DNA of 64,000 nucleotides from Synaphobranchus kaupii (lineage: Eukaryota > Chordata > Actinopteri > Anguilliformes > Synaphobranchidae): the NCBI GenBank assembly GCA_029718625.1, contig CM056380.1:12904973-12968972 (forward strand), in the 5' to 3' direction. A program made the translations under genes and the position numbers. The notes under the pieces are model-generated. The model made no database searches. It was given only the letters and a program-made list of their open reading frames with translations, and was not told the origin of the DNA. Below are positions 1-12,744 of this stretch, piece by piece; the stretch's first letter is position 1; each line of letters begins with the position of its first letter.

Positions 1-3000
1 GGAGTTTTAACAGGGCTGTTTCGGCCTACCTGTATATGTGAGGAGTTTTAACAGGACTGTTTCGGCCTACCTGTCTATGTGAGGAGTTTTAACAGGACTG
101 TTTCGGCCTACCTGTATATGTGAGGAGTTTTAACAGGACTGTTTCGGCCTACCTGTCTATGTGAGGAGTTTTAACAGGACTGTTTTGGCTTACCTGTATA
201 TGTGAGGAGTTTTAACAGGGTTGTTGGTGCCTACCTGTCTACATGAGAAGGTTTAACAGAGCTGTTTCGGCCTACCTGTCTACATGAGAAGTTTTAACAG
301 GGCTGTTTCGGCCTACCTGTCTACATGATAAGTTTTAACAGGGCTGTTTCGGCCTAGCTGTCTTCGTGAGAAGTTTTAACGGCTGTTTCGGCCTACCTGT
401 CTACATGAGAAGTTTTAACAGGGCTGTTTCGGCCTACCTGTCAACTTGAGAAGTTTTAACAGGGCTGTTTCGGCCTAGCTGTCTACATGAGAAGTTTTAA
501 CAGGGCTGTTTCGGCCTACCTGTATATGTGAGGAGTTTTAACAGGGCTGTTTGAGCCTACCTGTCTATGTGAGGAGTTTTAACAGGACTGTTTTGGCCTA
601 CCTGTATATGTGAGGAGTTTTAACAGGACTGTTTTGGCTTACCTGTATATGTGAGGAGTTTTAACAGGGCTGTTTGGGCCTACCTGTCTACGTGAGGAGT
701 TTTAACAGGGCTGTTTGGGCCTACCTGTCTACGTGAGGAGTTTTAACAGGGCTGTTTGGGCCTACCTGTATATGTGAGGAGTTTTAACAGGACTGTTTCG
801 GCCTACCTGTATATGTGAGGAGTTTTAACAGGGTTGTTGGTGCCTACCTGTCTACATGAGAAGGTTTAACAGAGCTGTTTCGGCCTACCTGTCTACATGA
901 GAAGTTTTAACAGGGCTGTTTCGGCCTACCTGTCTACATGATAAGTTTTATCAGGGCTGTTTCGGCCTACCTGTCTTCGTGAGAAGTTTTAAAGACTGTT
1001 TCGGCCTACCTGTCTTCGTGAGAAGTTTTAACGGCTGTTTCGGCCTACCTGTCAACATGAGAAGTTTTAACAGGGCTGTTTCGGCCTAGCTGTCTACATG
1101 AGAAGTTTTAACAGGGCTGTTTCGGCCTACCTGTATATGTGAGGAGTTTTAACAGGGCTGTTTGAGCCTACCTGTCTATGTGAGGAGTTTTAACAGGACT
1201 GTTTCGGCCTACCTGTATATGTGAGGAGTTTTCACAGGGCTGTTTCGGCCTACCTGTATATGTGAGGAGTTTTAAGAGGGCTGTTTTGGCCTACCTGTAT
1301 ATGTGAGGACTTTTAACAGGGCTGTTTGGGTCTACCTGTATATGTGAGGAGTTTTAACAGGGCTGTTTGGGCCTACCTGTCTACGTGAGGAGTTTTAACA
1401 GGGCTGTTTGGGCCTACCTGTCTACATGAGAAGTTTTAACAGGGCTGTTTCGGCCTACCTGTCTTCGTGAGAAGTTTTAACGGCTGTTTCGGCCTACCTG
1501 TCTTCGTGAGAAGTTTTAACGGCTGTTTCGGCCCACCTGTCTACATGAGAAGTTTTAACAGGGCTGTTTCGGCCTACCTGTCTACATGAGGAGTTTTAAC
1601 AGGGCTGTTTGGGCCTACCTGTATATGTGAGGAGTTTTAACAGGACTGTTTCGGCCTACCTGTATATGTGAGGAGTTTTAACAGGACTGTTTCGGCCTAC
1701 CTGTCTATGTGAGGAGTTTTAACAGGACTGTTTTGGCTTACCTGTATATGTGAGGAGTTTTAACAGGGCTGTTTGGGCCTACCTGTATATGTGAGGAGTT
1801 TTAACAGGGCTGTTTCGGCCTACCTGTATATGTGAGGAGTTTTAACAGGACTGTTTCGGCCTACCTGTCTATGTGAGGAGTTTTAACAGGACTGTTTTGG
1901 CTTACCTGTATATGTGAGGAGTTTTAACAGGGTTGTTGGTGCCTACCTGTCTACATGAGAAGGTTTAACAGAGCTGTTTCGGCCTACCTGTCTACATGAG
2001 AAGTTTTAACAGGGCTGTTTCGGCCTACCTGTCTACATGAGAAGTTTTAACAGGGCTGTTTCGGCCTACCTGTCAACTTGAGAAGTTTTAACAGGGCTGT
2101 TTCGGCCTAGCTGTCTACATGAGAAGTTTTAACAGGGCTGTTTCGGCCTACCTGTATATGTGAGGAGTTTTAACAGGACTGTTTCGGCCTACCTGTATAT
2201 GTGAGGAGTTTTAACAGGACTGTTTCGGCCTACCTGTCTATGTGAGGAGTTTTAACAGGACTGTTTTGGCTTACCTGTATATGTGAGGAGTTTTAACAGG
2301 GTTGTTGGTGCCTACCTGTCTACATGAGAAGGTTTAACAGAGCTGTTTCGGCCTACCTGTCTACATGAGAAGTTTTAACAGGGCTGTTTCGGCCTACCTG
2401 TCTTCGTGAGAAGTTTTAACGGCTGTTTCGGCCTACCTGTCTTCGTGAGAAGTTTTAACGGCTGTTTCGGCCCACCTGTCTACATGAGAAGTTTTAACAG
2501 GGCTGTTTCGGCCTACCTGTATATGTGAGGAGTTTTAACAGGGCTGTTTTGGCCTACCTGTATATGTGAGGAGTTATAACAGGGCTGTTTTGGCCTACCT
2601 GTATATGTGAGGAGTTTTAACAGGGCTGTTTCGGCCTACCTGTATATGTGAGGAGTTTTAACAGGGCTGTTTCGGCCTACCTGTATATGTGAGGAGTTTT
2701 AACAGGGCTGTTTTGGCTTACCTGTATATGTGAGGAGTTTTAACAGGGTTGTTGGTGCCTACCTGTCTACATGAGAAGGTTTAACAGAGCTGTTTCGGCC
2801 TACCTGTCTACATGAGAAGTTTTAACAGGGCTGTTTCGGCCTACCTGTCTACATGATAAGTTTTAACAGGGCTGTTTCGGCCTACCTGTCTTCGTGAGAA
2901 GTTTTAACGGCTGTTTCGGCCTACCTGTCTACATGAGAAGTTTTAACAGGGCTGTTTCGGCCTACCTGTCAACTTGAGAAGTTTTAACAGGGCTGTTTCG

Positions 3001-6000
3001 GCCTAGCTGTCTACATGAGAAGTTTTAACAGGGCTGTTTCGGCCTACCTGTATATGTGAGGAGTTTTAACAGGGCTGTTTGAGCCTACCTGTCTATGTGA
3101 GGAGTTTTAACAGGACTGTTTCGGCCTACCTGTATATGTGAGGAGTTTTAACAGGACTGTTTTGGCTTACCTGTATATGTGAGGAGTTTTAACAGGGCTG
3201 TTTGGGCCTACCTGTCTACGTGAGGAGTTTTAACAGGGCTGTTTGGGCCTACCTGTATAGTTTTAACAGGGCTGTTTCGGCCTACCTGTCTACATGATAA
3301 GTTTTAACAGGGCTGTTTCGGCCTACCTGTCTTCGTGAGAAGTTTTAACAGGGCTGTTTGGGCCTACCTGTATATGTGAGGAGTTTTAACAGGGCTGTTT
3401 CGGCCTACCTGTATATGTGAGGAGTTTTAACAGGACTGTTTCGGCCTACCTGTCTATGTGAGGAGTTTTAACAGGACTGTTTCGGCCTACCTGTATATGT
3501 GAGGAGTTTTAACAGGACTGTTTCGGCCTACCTGTCTATGTGAGGAGTTTTAACAGGACTGTTTTGGCTTACCTGTATATGTGAGGAGTTTTAACAGGGT
3601 TGTTGGTGCCTACCTGTCTACATGAGAAGGTTTAACAGAGCTGTTTCGGCCTACCTGTCTACATGAGAAGTTTTAACAGGGCTGTTTCGGCCTACCTGTC
3701 TACATGATAAGTTTTAACAGGGCTGTTTCGGCCTACCTGTCTTCGTGAGAAGTTTTAACGGCTGTTTCGGCCTACCTGTCTACATGAGAAGTTTTAACAG
3801 GGCTGTTTCGGCCTACCTGTCAACTTGAGAAGTTTTAACAGGGCTGTTTCGGCCTAGCTGTCTACATGAGAAGTTTTAACAGGGCTGTTTCGGCCTACCT
3901 GTATATGTGAGGAGTTTTAACAGGGCTGTTTGAGCCTACCTGTCTATGTGAGGAGTTTTAACAGGACTGTTTTGGCCTACCTGTATATGTGAGGAGTTTT
4001 AACAGGACTGTTTTGGCTTACCTGTATATGTGAGGAGTTTTAACAGGGCTGTTTGGGCCTACCTGTCTACGTGAGGAGTTTTAACAGGGCTGTTTGGGCC
4101 TACCTGTCTACGTGAGGAGTTTTAACAGGGCTGTTTGGGCCTACCTGTATATGTGAGGAGTTTTAACAGGACTGTTTCGGCCTACCTGTATATGTGAGGA
4201 GTTTTAACAGGGTTGTTGGTGCCTACCTGTCTACATGAGAAGGTTTAACAGAGCTGTTTCGGCCTACCTGTCTACATGAGAAGTTTTAACAGGGCTGTTT
4301 CGGCCTACCTGTCTACATGATAAGTTTTAACAGGGCTGTTTCGGCCTACCTGTCTTCGTGAGAAGTTTTAAAGACTGTTTCGGCCTACCTGTCTTCGTGA
4401 GAAGTTTTAACGGCTGTTTCGGCCTACCTGTCAACATGAGAAGTTTTAACAGGGCTGTTTCGGCCTAGCTGTCTACATGAGAAGTTTTAACAGGGCTGTT
4501 TCGGCCTACCTGTATATGTGAGGAGTTTTAACAGGGCTGTTTGAGCCTACCTGTCTATGTGAGGAGTTTTAACAGGACTGTTTCGGCCTACCTGTATATG
4601 TGAGGAGTTTTCACAGGGCTGTTTCGGCCTACCTGTATATGTGAGGAGTTTTAAGAGGGCTGTTTTGGCCTACCTGTATATGTGAGGACTTTTAACAGGG
4701 CTGTTTGGGTCTACCTGTATATGTGAGGAGTTTTAACAGGGCTGTTTGGGCCTACCTGTCTACGTGAGGAGTTTTAACAGGGCTGTTTGGGCCTACCTGT
4801 CTACATGAGAAGTTTTAACAGGGCTGTTTCGGCCTACCTGTCTTCGTGAGAAGTTTTAACGGCTGTTTCGGCCTACCTGTCTTCGTGAGAAGTTTTAACG
4901 GCTGTTTCGGCCCACCTGTCTACATGAGAAGTTTTAACAGGGCTGTTTCGGCCTACCTGTCTACATGAGGAGTTTTAACAGGGCTGTTTGGGCCTACCTG
5001 TATATGTGAGGAGTTTTAACAGGACTGTTTCGGCCTACCTGTATATGTGAGGAGTTTTAACAGGACTGTTTCGGCCTACCTGTCTATGTGAGGAGTTTTA
5101 ACAGGACTGTTTTGGCTTACCTGTATATGTGAGGAGTTTTAACAGGGCTGTTTGGGCCTACCTGTATATGTGAGGAGTTTTAACAGGGCTGTTTCGGCCT
5201 ACCTGTATATGTGAGGAGTTTTAACAGGACTGTTTCGGCCTACCTGTCTATGTGAGGAGTTTTAACAGGACTGTTTTGGCTTACCTGTATATGTGAGGAG
5301 TTTTAACAGGGTTGTTGGTGCCTACCTGTCTACATGAGAAGGTTTAACAGAGCTGTTTCGGCCTACCTGTCTACATGAGAAGTTTTAACAGGGCTGTTTC
5401 GGCCTACCTGTCTACATGATAAGTTTTAACAGGGCTGTTTCGGCCTACCTGTCTTCGTGAGAAGTTTTAACGGCTGTTTCGGCCTACCTGTCTACATGAG
5501 AAGTTTTAACAGGGCTGTTTCGGCCTACCTGTCAACTTGAGAAGTTTTAACAGGGCTGTTTCGGCCTAGCTGTCTACATGAGAAGTTTTAACAGGGCTGT
5601 TTCGGCCTACCTGTATATGTGAGGAGTTTTAACAGGGCTGTTTGAGCCTACCTGTCTATGTGAGGAGTTTTAACAGGACTGTTTTGGCCTACCTGTATAT
5701 GTGAGGAGTTTTAACAGGACTGTTTTGGCTTACCTGTATATGTGAGGAGTTTTAACAGGGCTGTTTGGGCCTACCTGTCTACGTGAGGAGTTTTAACAGG
5801 GCTGTTTGGGCCTACCTGTCTACGTGAGGAGTTTTAACAGGGCTGTTTGGGCCTACCTGTATATGTGAGGAGTTTTAACAGGACTGTTTCGGCCTACCTG
5901 TATATGTGAGGAGTTTTAACAGGGTTGTTGGTGCCTACCTGTCTACATGAGAAGGTTTAACAGAGCTGTTTCGGCCTACCTGTCTACATGAGAAGTTTTA

Positions 6001-8043
6001 ACAGGGCTGTTTCGGCCTACCTGTCTACATGATAAGTTTTAACAGGGCTGTTTCGGCCTACCTGTCTTCGTGAGAAGTTTTAAAGACTGTTTCGGCCTAC
6101 CTGTCTTCGTGAGAAGTTTTAACGGCTGTTTCGGCCTACCTGTCAACATGAGAAGTTTTAACAGGGCTGTTTCGGCCTAGCTGTCTACATGAGAAGTTTT
6201 AACAGGGCTGTTTCGGCCTACCTGTATATGTGAGGAGTTTTAACAGGGCTGTTTGAGCCTACCTGTCTATGTGAGGAGTTTTAACAGGACTGTTTCGGCC
6301 TACCTGTATATGTGAGGAGTTTTCACAGGGCTGTTTCGGCCTACCTGTATATGTGAGGAGTTTTAAGAGGGCTGTTTTGGCCTACCTGTATATGTGAGGA
6401 CTTTTAACAGGGCTGTTTGGGTCTACCTGTATATGTGAGGAGTTTTAACAGGGCTGTTTGGGCCTACCTGTCTACGTGAGGAGTTTTAACAGGGCTGTTT
6501 GGGCCTACCTGTCTACATGAGAAGTTTTAACAGGGCTGTTTCGGCCTACCTGTCTTCGTGAGAAGTTTTAACGGCTGTTTCGGCCTACCTGTCTTCGTGA
6601 GAAGTTTTAACGGCTGTTTCGGCCCACCTGTCTACATGAGAAGTTTTAACAGGGCTGTTTCGGCCTACCTGTCTACATGAGGAGTTTTAACAGGGCTGTT
6701 TGGGCCTACCTGTATATGTGAGGAGTTTTAACAGGACTGTTTCGGCCTACCTGTATATGTGAGGAGTTTTAACAGGACTGTTTCGGCCTACCTGTCTATG
6801 TGAGGAGTTTTAACAGGACTGTTTTGGCTTACCTGTATATGTGAGGAGTTTTAACAGGGCTGTTTGGGCCTACCTGTCTACGTGAGTAGTTTTAACAGGG
6901 CTGTTTGGGCCTACCTGTCTACGTGAGGAGTTTTAACAGGGCTGTTTCGGCCTACCTGTATATGGGAGGAGTTTTAACAGGGCTGTTTCGGCCTACCTGT
7001 ATATGTGAGGAGTTTTAACAGGGCTGTTTGGGCCTACCTGTATATGTGAGGAGTTTTAACAGGGCTGTTTGGGCCTACCTGTCTACGTGAGGAGTTTTAA
7101 CAGGGCTGTTTGGGCCTACCTGTATATGTGAGGAGTTTTAACAGGGCTGTTTCGGCCTACCTGTATATGTGAGGAGTTTTAACAGGACTGTTTCGGCCTA
7201 CCTGTCTATGTGAGGAGTTTTAACAGGACTGTTTCGGCCTACCTGTATATGTGAGGAGTTTTAACAGGGCTGTTTTGGCCTACCTGTCTATGTGAGGAGA
7301 TTTAACAGAGCTGTTTCGGCCTACCTGTCTACATGAGAAGTTTTAACAGGGCTGTTTCGGCCTACCTGTCTACATGAGAAGTTTTAACAGGGCTGTTTTG
7401 GCTTACCTGTATATGTGAGGAGTTTTAACAGGGCTGTTTGGGCCTACCTGTATATGTGAGGAGTTTTAACAGGGCTGTTTTGGCCTACCTGTCTATGTGA
7501 GGAGTTTTAACAGGGCTGTTTCGGCCTACCTGTCTACGTGAGGAGTTTTAACAGGGCTGTTTTGGCTTACCTGTATATGTGAGGAGTTTTAACAGGGTTG
7601 TTGGTGCCTACCTGTCTACATGAGAAGGTTTAACAGAGCTGTTTCGGCCTACCTGTCTACATGAGAAGTTTTAACAGGGCTGTTTCGGCCTACCTGTCTT
7701 CGTGAGAAGTTTTAACGGCTGTTTTGGCCTACCTGTCTTCATGAGAAGTTTTAACGGCTGTTTCGGCCTACCTGTCTACATGAGAAGTTTTAACAGGGCT
7801 GTTTCGGCCTACCTGTCTTCGTGAGAAGTTTTAACAGGGCTGTTTCGGCCTACCTGTCTTCGTGAGAAGTTTTAACGGCTGTTTCGGCCTACCTGTCTTC
7901 GTGAGAAGTTTTAACGGCTGTTTCGGCCTACCTGTCTACATGAGAAGTTTTAACAGGGCTGTTTCGGCCTACCTGTCTTCGTGAGAAGTTTTAACAGGGC
8001 TGTTTTGGCCTACCTGTGTATGTGAGGAATTTTAACAGGGCTG
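1..8043. repeat. 41-bp minisatellite with higher-order structure, about 196 copies
   Basis: Units of 41 bp repeat head to tail from the left edge to 8043, so the true array is longer. A unit runs from GAGTTTTAACAGG through CTGTTTCGGCCTACCTGT to a variable ATATGTGAG, CTACATGAG or CTTCGTGAG end. Variant units include a 38-bp form lacking AGG of AACAGG (TTTTAACGGCTG) and a marker unit with TTGTTGGTGCC. A truncated unit lies near 3255. The last copy fades at AATTTTAACAGGGCTGG. There is no open frame and no spacer structure. It lies 33 kb downstream of exon 7 on the transcript, presumably within intron 7. Confidence 0.97.
221..6870. repeat. 1,712-bp higher-order repeat within the 41-bp array
   Basis: The marker TTGTTGGTGCC starts at 221, 834, 1933, 2302, 2749, 3600, 4213, 5312, 5925 and 7599. 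The spacings 613 and 1,099 recur (221/834/1933, 3600/4213/5312, 5312/5925), which defines a 1,712-bp block. A second marker, TTTTCACAGGG, confirms it: 1231, 4610 and 6322 are 3,379 and 1,712 bp apart. Copies are 221-1932, 3600-5311 and 5312 to about 6870, where the third copy breaks off. The segment 1933-3599 is arranged differently. Confidence 0.9.
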
Positions 8044-8384
8044 GTAGCCTCCCCTTTGCCCCTCTTTAATCTGAGGGGCACCACTTTTGGACACAGCCGG
8101 AAAATCCGATTTGGGAAAATCAGTTGGATTTTCCCACAGACTAAATAACCGGTTGCATTTTAATGCTAAATATTTTGCCGCCCTTCGCGGGTACCTCTGC
8201 TACCCTTCTCTGCCTCGCAGCAGGAAATCTGGACTGCGGACCCGAAGGTTACAGGAACGAGTCGTGGGCGAAACGGCGCCGTTCGGAATGGCGCTCCGCT
8301 GCTCTGCCGCTAGCAATAATTGTGCTATGGGAAATGGGTTGCAGACTGTCCTGTACGCATTGCCACTTGCCCCAGATTCATTCG
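8044..8384. other. Unassigned sequence after the 41-bp array
   Basis: I recognise no gene here. An inverted repeat with 9-bp arms (GGGAAAATC and GATTTTCCC) lies at about 8114-8136. A short frame open on the plus strand from 8087 runs into the SINE that follows and shows no domain. Confidence 0.5.
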
Positions 8385-8580
8385 CAATTCGTAAGTTCAA
8401 GGTCGTAGGTTTTATTCCCGGGCGGGGTGCTGCTGTTCTACCCTTGAGCAAGGTGCTTAACCCACACTGCCTCAGTAAATATCCAACTATATAAATGGAT
8501 TTTAGGTAAAAGAATGTAAGCTGTGTAACTCGCTCCGGATAAGAGCATCTGCTGAAATAACCAAATGCAAGCGAAGCAGT
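8385..8580 (+). mobile_element. Degraded SINE, same family as 31067-31301
   Basis: It shares with the intact copy the segments CTTGAGCAAGGTGCTTAACC, CAGTAAATATCCA, TATAAATGGAT and the 3' stem-loop CGCTCCGGATAAGAGCATCTGCT. The box B equivalent is decayed (GGTTTTATTCC) and box A is not recognisable. No target duplication was found. Confidence 0.75.
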
Positions 8581-9954
8581 GCTGTAAAATGTTGCAGTCA
8601 AATAATTTATTTTGAACAAAATTAAAACAAAATGTTCTCTATTTATTATGAAATGTACTGTTATTTAGTCTTAGTGTCCAGTGCATATGGATATATCCAC
8701 AGAAACAGTGGGAAGATATAATGAATGTTATCTTCTAGATCATGGATATTCAAATCAGGACATTGAATCCAAATCCGGCCCAGGTCTTCTTTCTCCCAGG
8801 TAAAGAACTGAACAATTAGCGTTACAGATTGGCCAGACTGTCTTCGCTCCAAGCTAAAGGGAGGGTGGAAAACAAGCAGTTCTCAGACCTCGAGGAACAC
8901 GATTCCCAGGGTTCTAGGTGATAGTGATACTTCTGCCTGCTTCTCTGACGGATTGGCTTCCGCATCCACCTCACAACCAAAGTAAAAACGTTAATTCCCC
9001 TTCAGGGGTTTGTACTCCATTGTGCTGTTGTTCAGAGTGACTATTGAAGGCTATAAATGGCACCAGATGTTTACAATTTGATTATTTTCAATTTACAATA
9101 TTTCTTGTGGCCAATATTGCCGTACAGTGTACATAGTATTAATTTATAATGTGCAAAAATGAACCTGCTTAATGTTGACAAATTCATTATTTGATGAAAC
9201 GCACTGTTTGATACGTCAATCATAACAGCTATAATTTCTGAGGAAAAGTCATGAACGCAGTTGCCCGGTTAACGATGTTCAGCTTTCTTTCCGGCACGGC
9301 GTTTTCGCCGAGGCACATTTTCAAAACGACTCGAAAAGCGCTTAGAAAACAAGGACCCACTCAGTCAGAGAGATGAGCGCGGAGGACAGCGGATGAGGGT
9401 GCAAACCCATTCCGCGGGGACCATTTTCCCAACGACTTTAATAGCACGCCTTTTCCGAGGGAAAAGACTTGATTCGGCGAGTCGGCGCGCTGCCGCGTTT
9501 CGGCGCGGCCCACTTAAAAACAACACGGGGAAGAGGAAAGTAATCGCGGGCGGCCGCTGACGGATGGCCGGGAGACTTACTCATACGCCGCCCCTCCCAC
9601 CGCCCCACCCAGAGGGCCAGTATCAAGAGATCCTTCTAGTTATTACGCTGCCTTCAGCTGCGTCTGAGTCCCAAAAAGCAATCACCCTTCGCCTCAGAAT
9701 CAATCAGACCTGCACTTATTCCAATCATTTAGCCTCACTGGAGGAAAACAGCTTGCTTGCCGCTGCCCTGGTAATGAGTTCTTACCACCAGGATCATGAT
9801 ACATAAAACATAAATAAATAAATAAATGAAAATCCACGGGAACGTTTCAGGAACCTTCTCACATTCTGTGAAATAAGCTGTTAAATTCATGAACTGGCGC
9901 AGGGAGGCTTGGTGTGAATGGTGAACAGGACTGTAGGAGGTAGTTGTGTAGTTG
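8581..9954. other. Unassigned intronic sequence
   Basis: This is mixed-composition DNA with no coding pattern. A GC-rich patch lies at 9280-9600 and a short AAAT run near 9812. A plus-strand frame at 9564-9806 shows no domain. Confidence 0.5.
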
Positions 9955-9973
9955 TGGGAGCTGTGTGTATGTG

Positions 9974-10012
<39 letters not shown>

Positions 10013-10080
10013 GGGTGTAGTGTAGTTATGTGTCTGGGTGTGTTGGAGTAGTGTAGTTGTGCTTGTGGCTGTGTTGGGTG

Positions 10081-10138
<58 letters not shown>

Positions 10139-10187
10139 TGTGTTGGGTATAGTTTTGATGTGTGTGGGGCTGTTGGGTGTAGTGTAG

Positions 10188-10229
<42 letters not shown>

Positions 10230-10387
10230 CTGTGTTGGGTGTAGTGTAGTTTTATTTGTGTGTGTGTGTTGGATTTAGTGTAATTTTATTTGTGTGTGGG
10301 TGTGTTGGGTTTAGTGTAGAAGTGTGTGTGACTGTGTTGGGTGTAGTGTAGTTTTATTTGTGTGTAGGTGTGTTGGGTTTAGTGTAG

Positions 10388-10439
<52 letters not shown>

Positions 10440-10563
10440 CTGTGTTGGGTGTAGTGTAGTTTTATTTGTGTGTGGGTGTGTTGGGTTTAGTGTAGAAGTG
10501 TGTGTGACTGTGTTGGGTGTAGTGTAGTTTTATTTGTGTGTGGGTGTGTTGGGTTTAGTGTAG

Positions 10564-10616
<53 letters not shown>

Positions 10617-10669
10617 TGTTGGGTGTAGTGTAGTTTTATTTGTGTGTGGGTGTGTTGGGTTTAGTGTAG

Positions 10670-10723
<54 letters not shown>

Positions 10724-11373
10724 CTGTGTTGGGTGTAGTGTAGTTTTATTTGTGTGTGGGTGTGTTGGTGTAGATGTGTGTGTGACTGTTTTGGGTTTAG
10801 TGTAGATGTGTGTGTGACTGTTCCGGGTGTAGTAATGTAGTTTAGTTTGTGTGTTGGTGTGTTGGGTTTAGTGTAGATGTGTATGTGTGTGACTGTGTTG
10901 GGTGTAGTAGTGTAGTTTTATTTGTGTGTGGGTGTGCTGGGAGCAGTGTAGTTGTGCTTGTGGCTGTGTTGGTTGTTGTGTGGGTCCATGTGTGTGTAGG
11001 GGTGTGTTGGGTGTAGTTTTGATGTGTGTGTGGCTCTGTTGGGTTTTGTGTAGATGTGTGTGTGACTGTGTTGGGTGTAGTGTAGTTATGCTTGTGGCTG
11101 TGTTGGGTGTAGTGTGGGTATGTGTGTGTGTAAGGGTGTGTTGGGTGTAGTTTTGATGTGTGTGTGGCTCTGTTGGGTTTTGTGTAGATGTGTGTGTGAC
11201 TGTGTTGGGTGTAGTGTAGTTTTATTTGTGTGTGGGTGTGTTGGGTGTAGTGTAGATGTGTGTGTGTGTGTGTGTGTGTGTGTGACTGTGTTGGGTGCAG
11301 TGTAGTTTTATTTGTGTCCGGGTTTGTTGGGTGTAGTGTAGATGTATGTGTGGCTGTGTTGGGTTTAGTGTAG

Positions 11374-11445
<72 letters not shown>

Positions 11446-11684
11446 CTGTTGGGTGTAGTGTAGTTTTATTTGTATGTGGGTGTGTTGGGTTTAGATGTGT
11501 GTGTGTGTGTGTGTGTGTGGCTGTGTTGGGCGTAGTGTAGATGTGTTTGTGGCGCTGTTGGGTGTAGTGTAGATGTGCATGTGACTGTGTTGGGTGTAGT
11601 GTAGTTTTATTTGTGTGTGGGTGTGTTGAGTGCAGTGTAGCTATATGTGTGGCTGTGTCGGGTTTGGTGTAGCCGTGTGTGTCG
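9955..11684. repeat. GT-rich composite repeat block
   Basis: Long (GT)n runs alternate with recurring linkers such as GTTGGGTGTAGTGTAG, TTTTATTTGTGTG and GTTGGGTTTAGTGTAGATG. The compound unit varies in length with the GT run. Both strands have open but meaningless frames (Cys/Val on plus, His/Thr on minus). Confidence 0.93.
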
Positions 11685-12299
11685 TCCACATTTCAATTGA
11701 GGACCCCCGACAGTACCTCCGTGGACCCCCATGTTGAAAACCCCAGCATTGGTTGAAAGCTGAACATTTTAAATGCTTGAACAGACAAAGGCCTTTGTCC
11801 TTCAGGTGAGCTTTCTCTGTGTGATCTGACCCTGAGTTTGATCTTGCATGTAGAACAAGCCACATGGCGTGTGTAAGAGTTCAGGGTTTGTGCCTTTCAC
11901 ACCCACACATATCCAACACCAATTCTTCTCAGCCTTTTTCCATCTTCCTCATCGCGAAACGGCTGCATCTGTCTCGCATTTACACATATTCAAATACTGA
12001 CAATTAATTACACCACATGCATACGATCATTCCAACCCCACCTCTCCCATGTAATGGTTTCATTCACAAAGATGCCTGCAACATGTGTGGAAAAACATGA
12101 CACCGTAGGACGGAATAAGACATGTTTTCATTTCCTTTCAATCAGCACAATCATTTGAACGGGCAACTTTCGATCCTCTGCAGAGAACACAAAGTTCACC
12201 CCCTATGACGGGCCTTCTAGATCTTTCTCAGCCAACGTGAGCCTTGTTCCATCATTAATCAGGGCAGGTTTGCTACCGAATAAACGCAACGTTCCCTCT
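11685..12299. other. Unassigned intronic sequence
   Basis: No gene, RNA or repeat family is recognised between the GT block and the transposon-like fragment at 12300. Confidence 0.45.
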
Positions 12300-12440
12300 A
12301 ACCCGCCGGTGTCAAACTGCAGTCCTGGAAGGCCACGGTATCTTCGAGGTTTTTCTCATCTTGAATGCTGCCCTGGTCAAAGCCTTCCAGTCTCAGGCCA
12401 ATGACTCTGTATCAAATCCAGTAACTCAACAGAAAGGGGA
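12300..12440 (+). mobile_element. Possible hAT-type non-autonomous fragment
   Basis: GGTGTCAAACTGCAGTCCTGG followed by AAGGCCAC resembles the terminal sequence of a common fish hAT-type family. Internal text at 12390-12440 (GCCAATGACTCTGTATC) follows. No second terminus or target duplication was found, so the call is weak. Confidence 0.4.
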
Positions 12441-12744
12441 ACGGCCAGTCGTGGAGCAGGGGGGGCTGAGTGCTCTTCCGCCCCTGTGAAGGACAATCAG
12501 CCAGACCCTACCAATTCCACCTCTCATACTCAGAACAGTTTTATTCTCTGTGAAACTGGGCTTGGACGAAGGTGCAGTTTGAGGTGAATGGGACTTTAAT
12601 TCACAGTGTTGGAGGGGTCATTTCTAGGTGTTCAGACTCAGACCTGTCCTTTTAAACAGTGAAGCAAATGGCTGACAGTTCATTTGATGCACACTGGTTT
12701 CACTGAGCCCTGAAAGAGAAAGGCTGGGCTCAATGAACACGTGG
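12441..12744. other. Unassigned sequence before the 42-bp array
   Basis: A short G run lies near 12460. No gene or repeat is recognised. Confidence 0.4.

Noticed and set aside
1..8043. CRISPR-like look of the 41-bp array
   Set aside because: There are no unique spacers between repeats, units vary by point change, and the genome is a vertebrate.
1..8043. Steroid-receptor-like element in AACAGGGCTGTT
   Set aside because: The spacing between half-sites is not the 3 bp of a hormone response element, and the half-sites are incomplete.
8087..8619. Overlapping 135- and 139-codon frames on opposite strands
   Set aside because: They run through the degraded SINE and have no domain.
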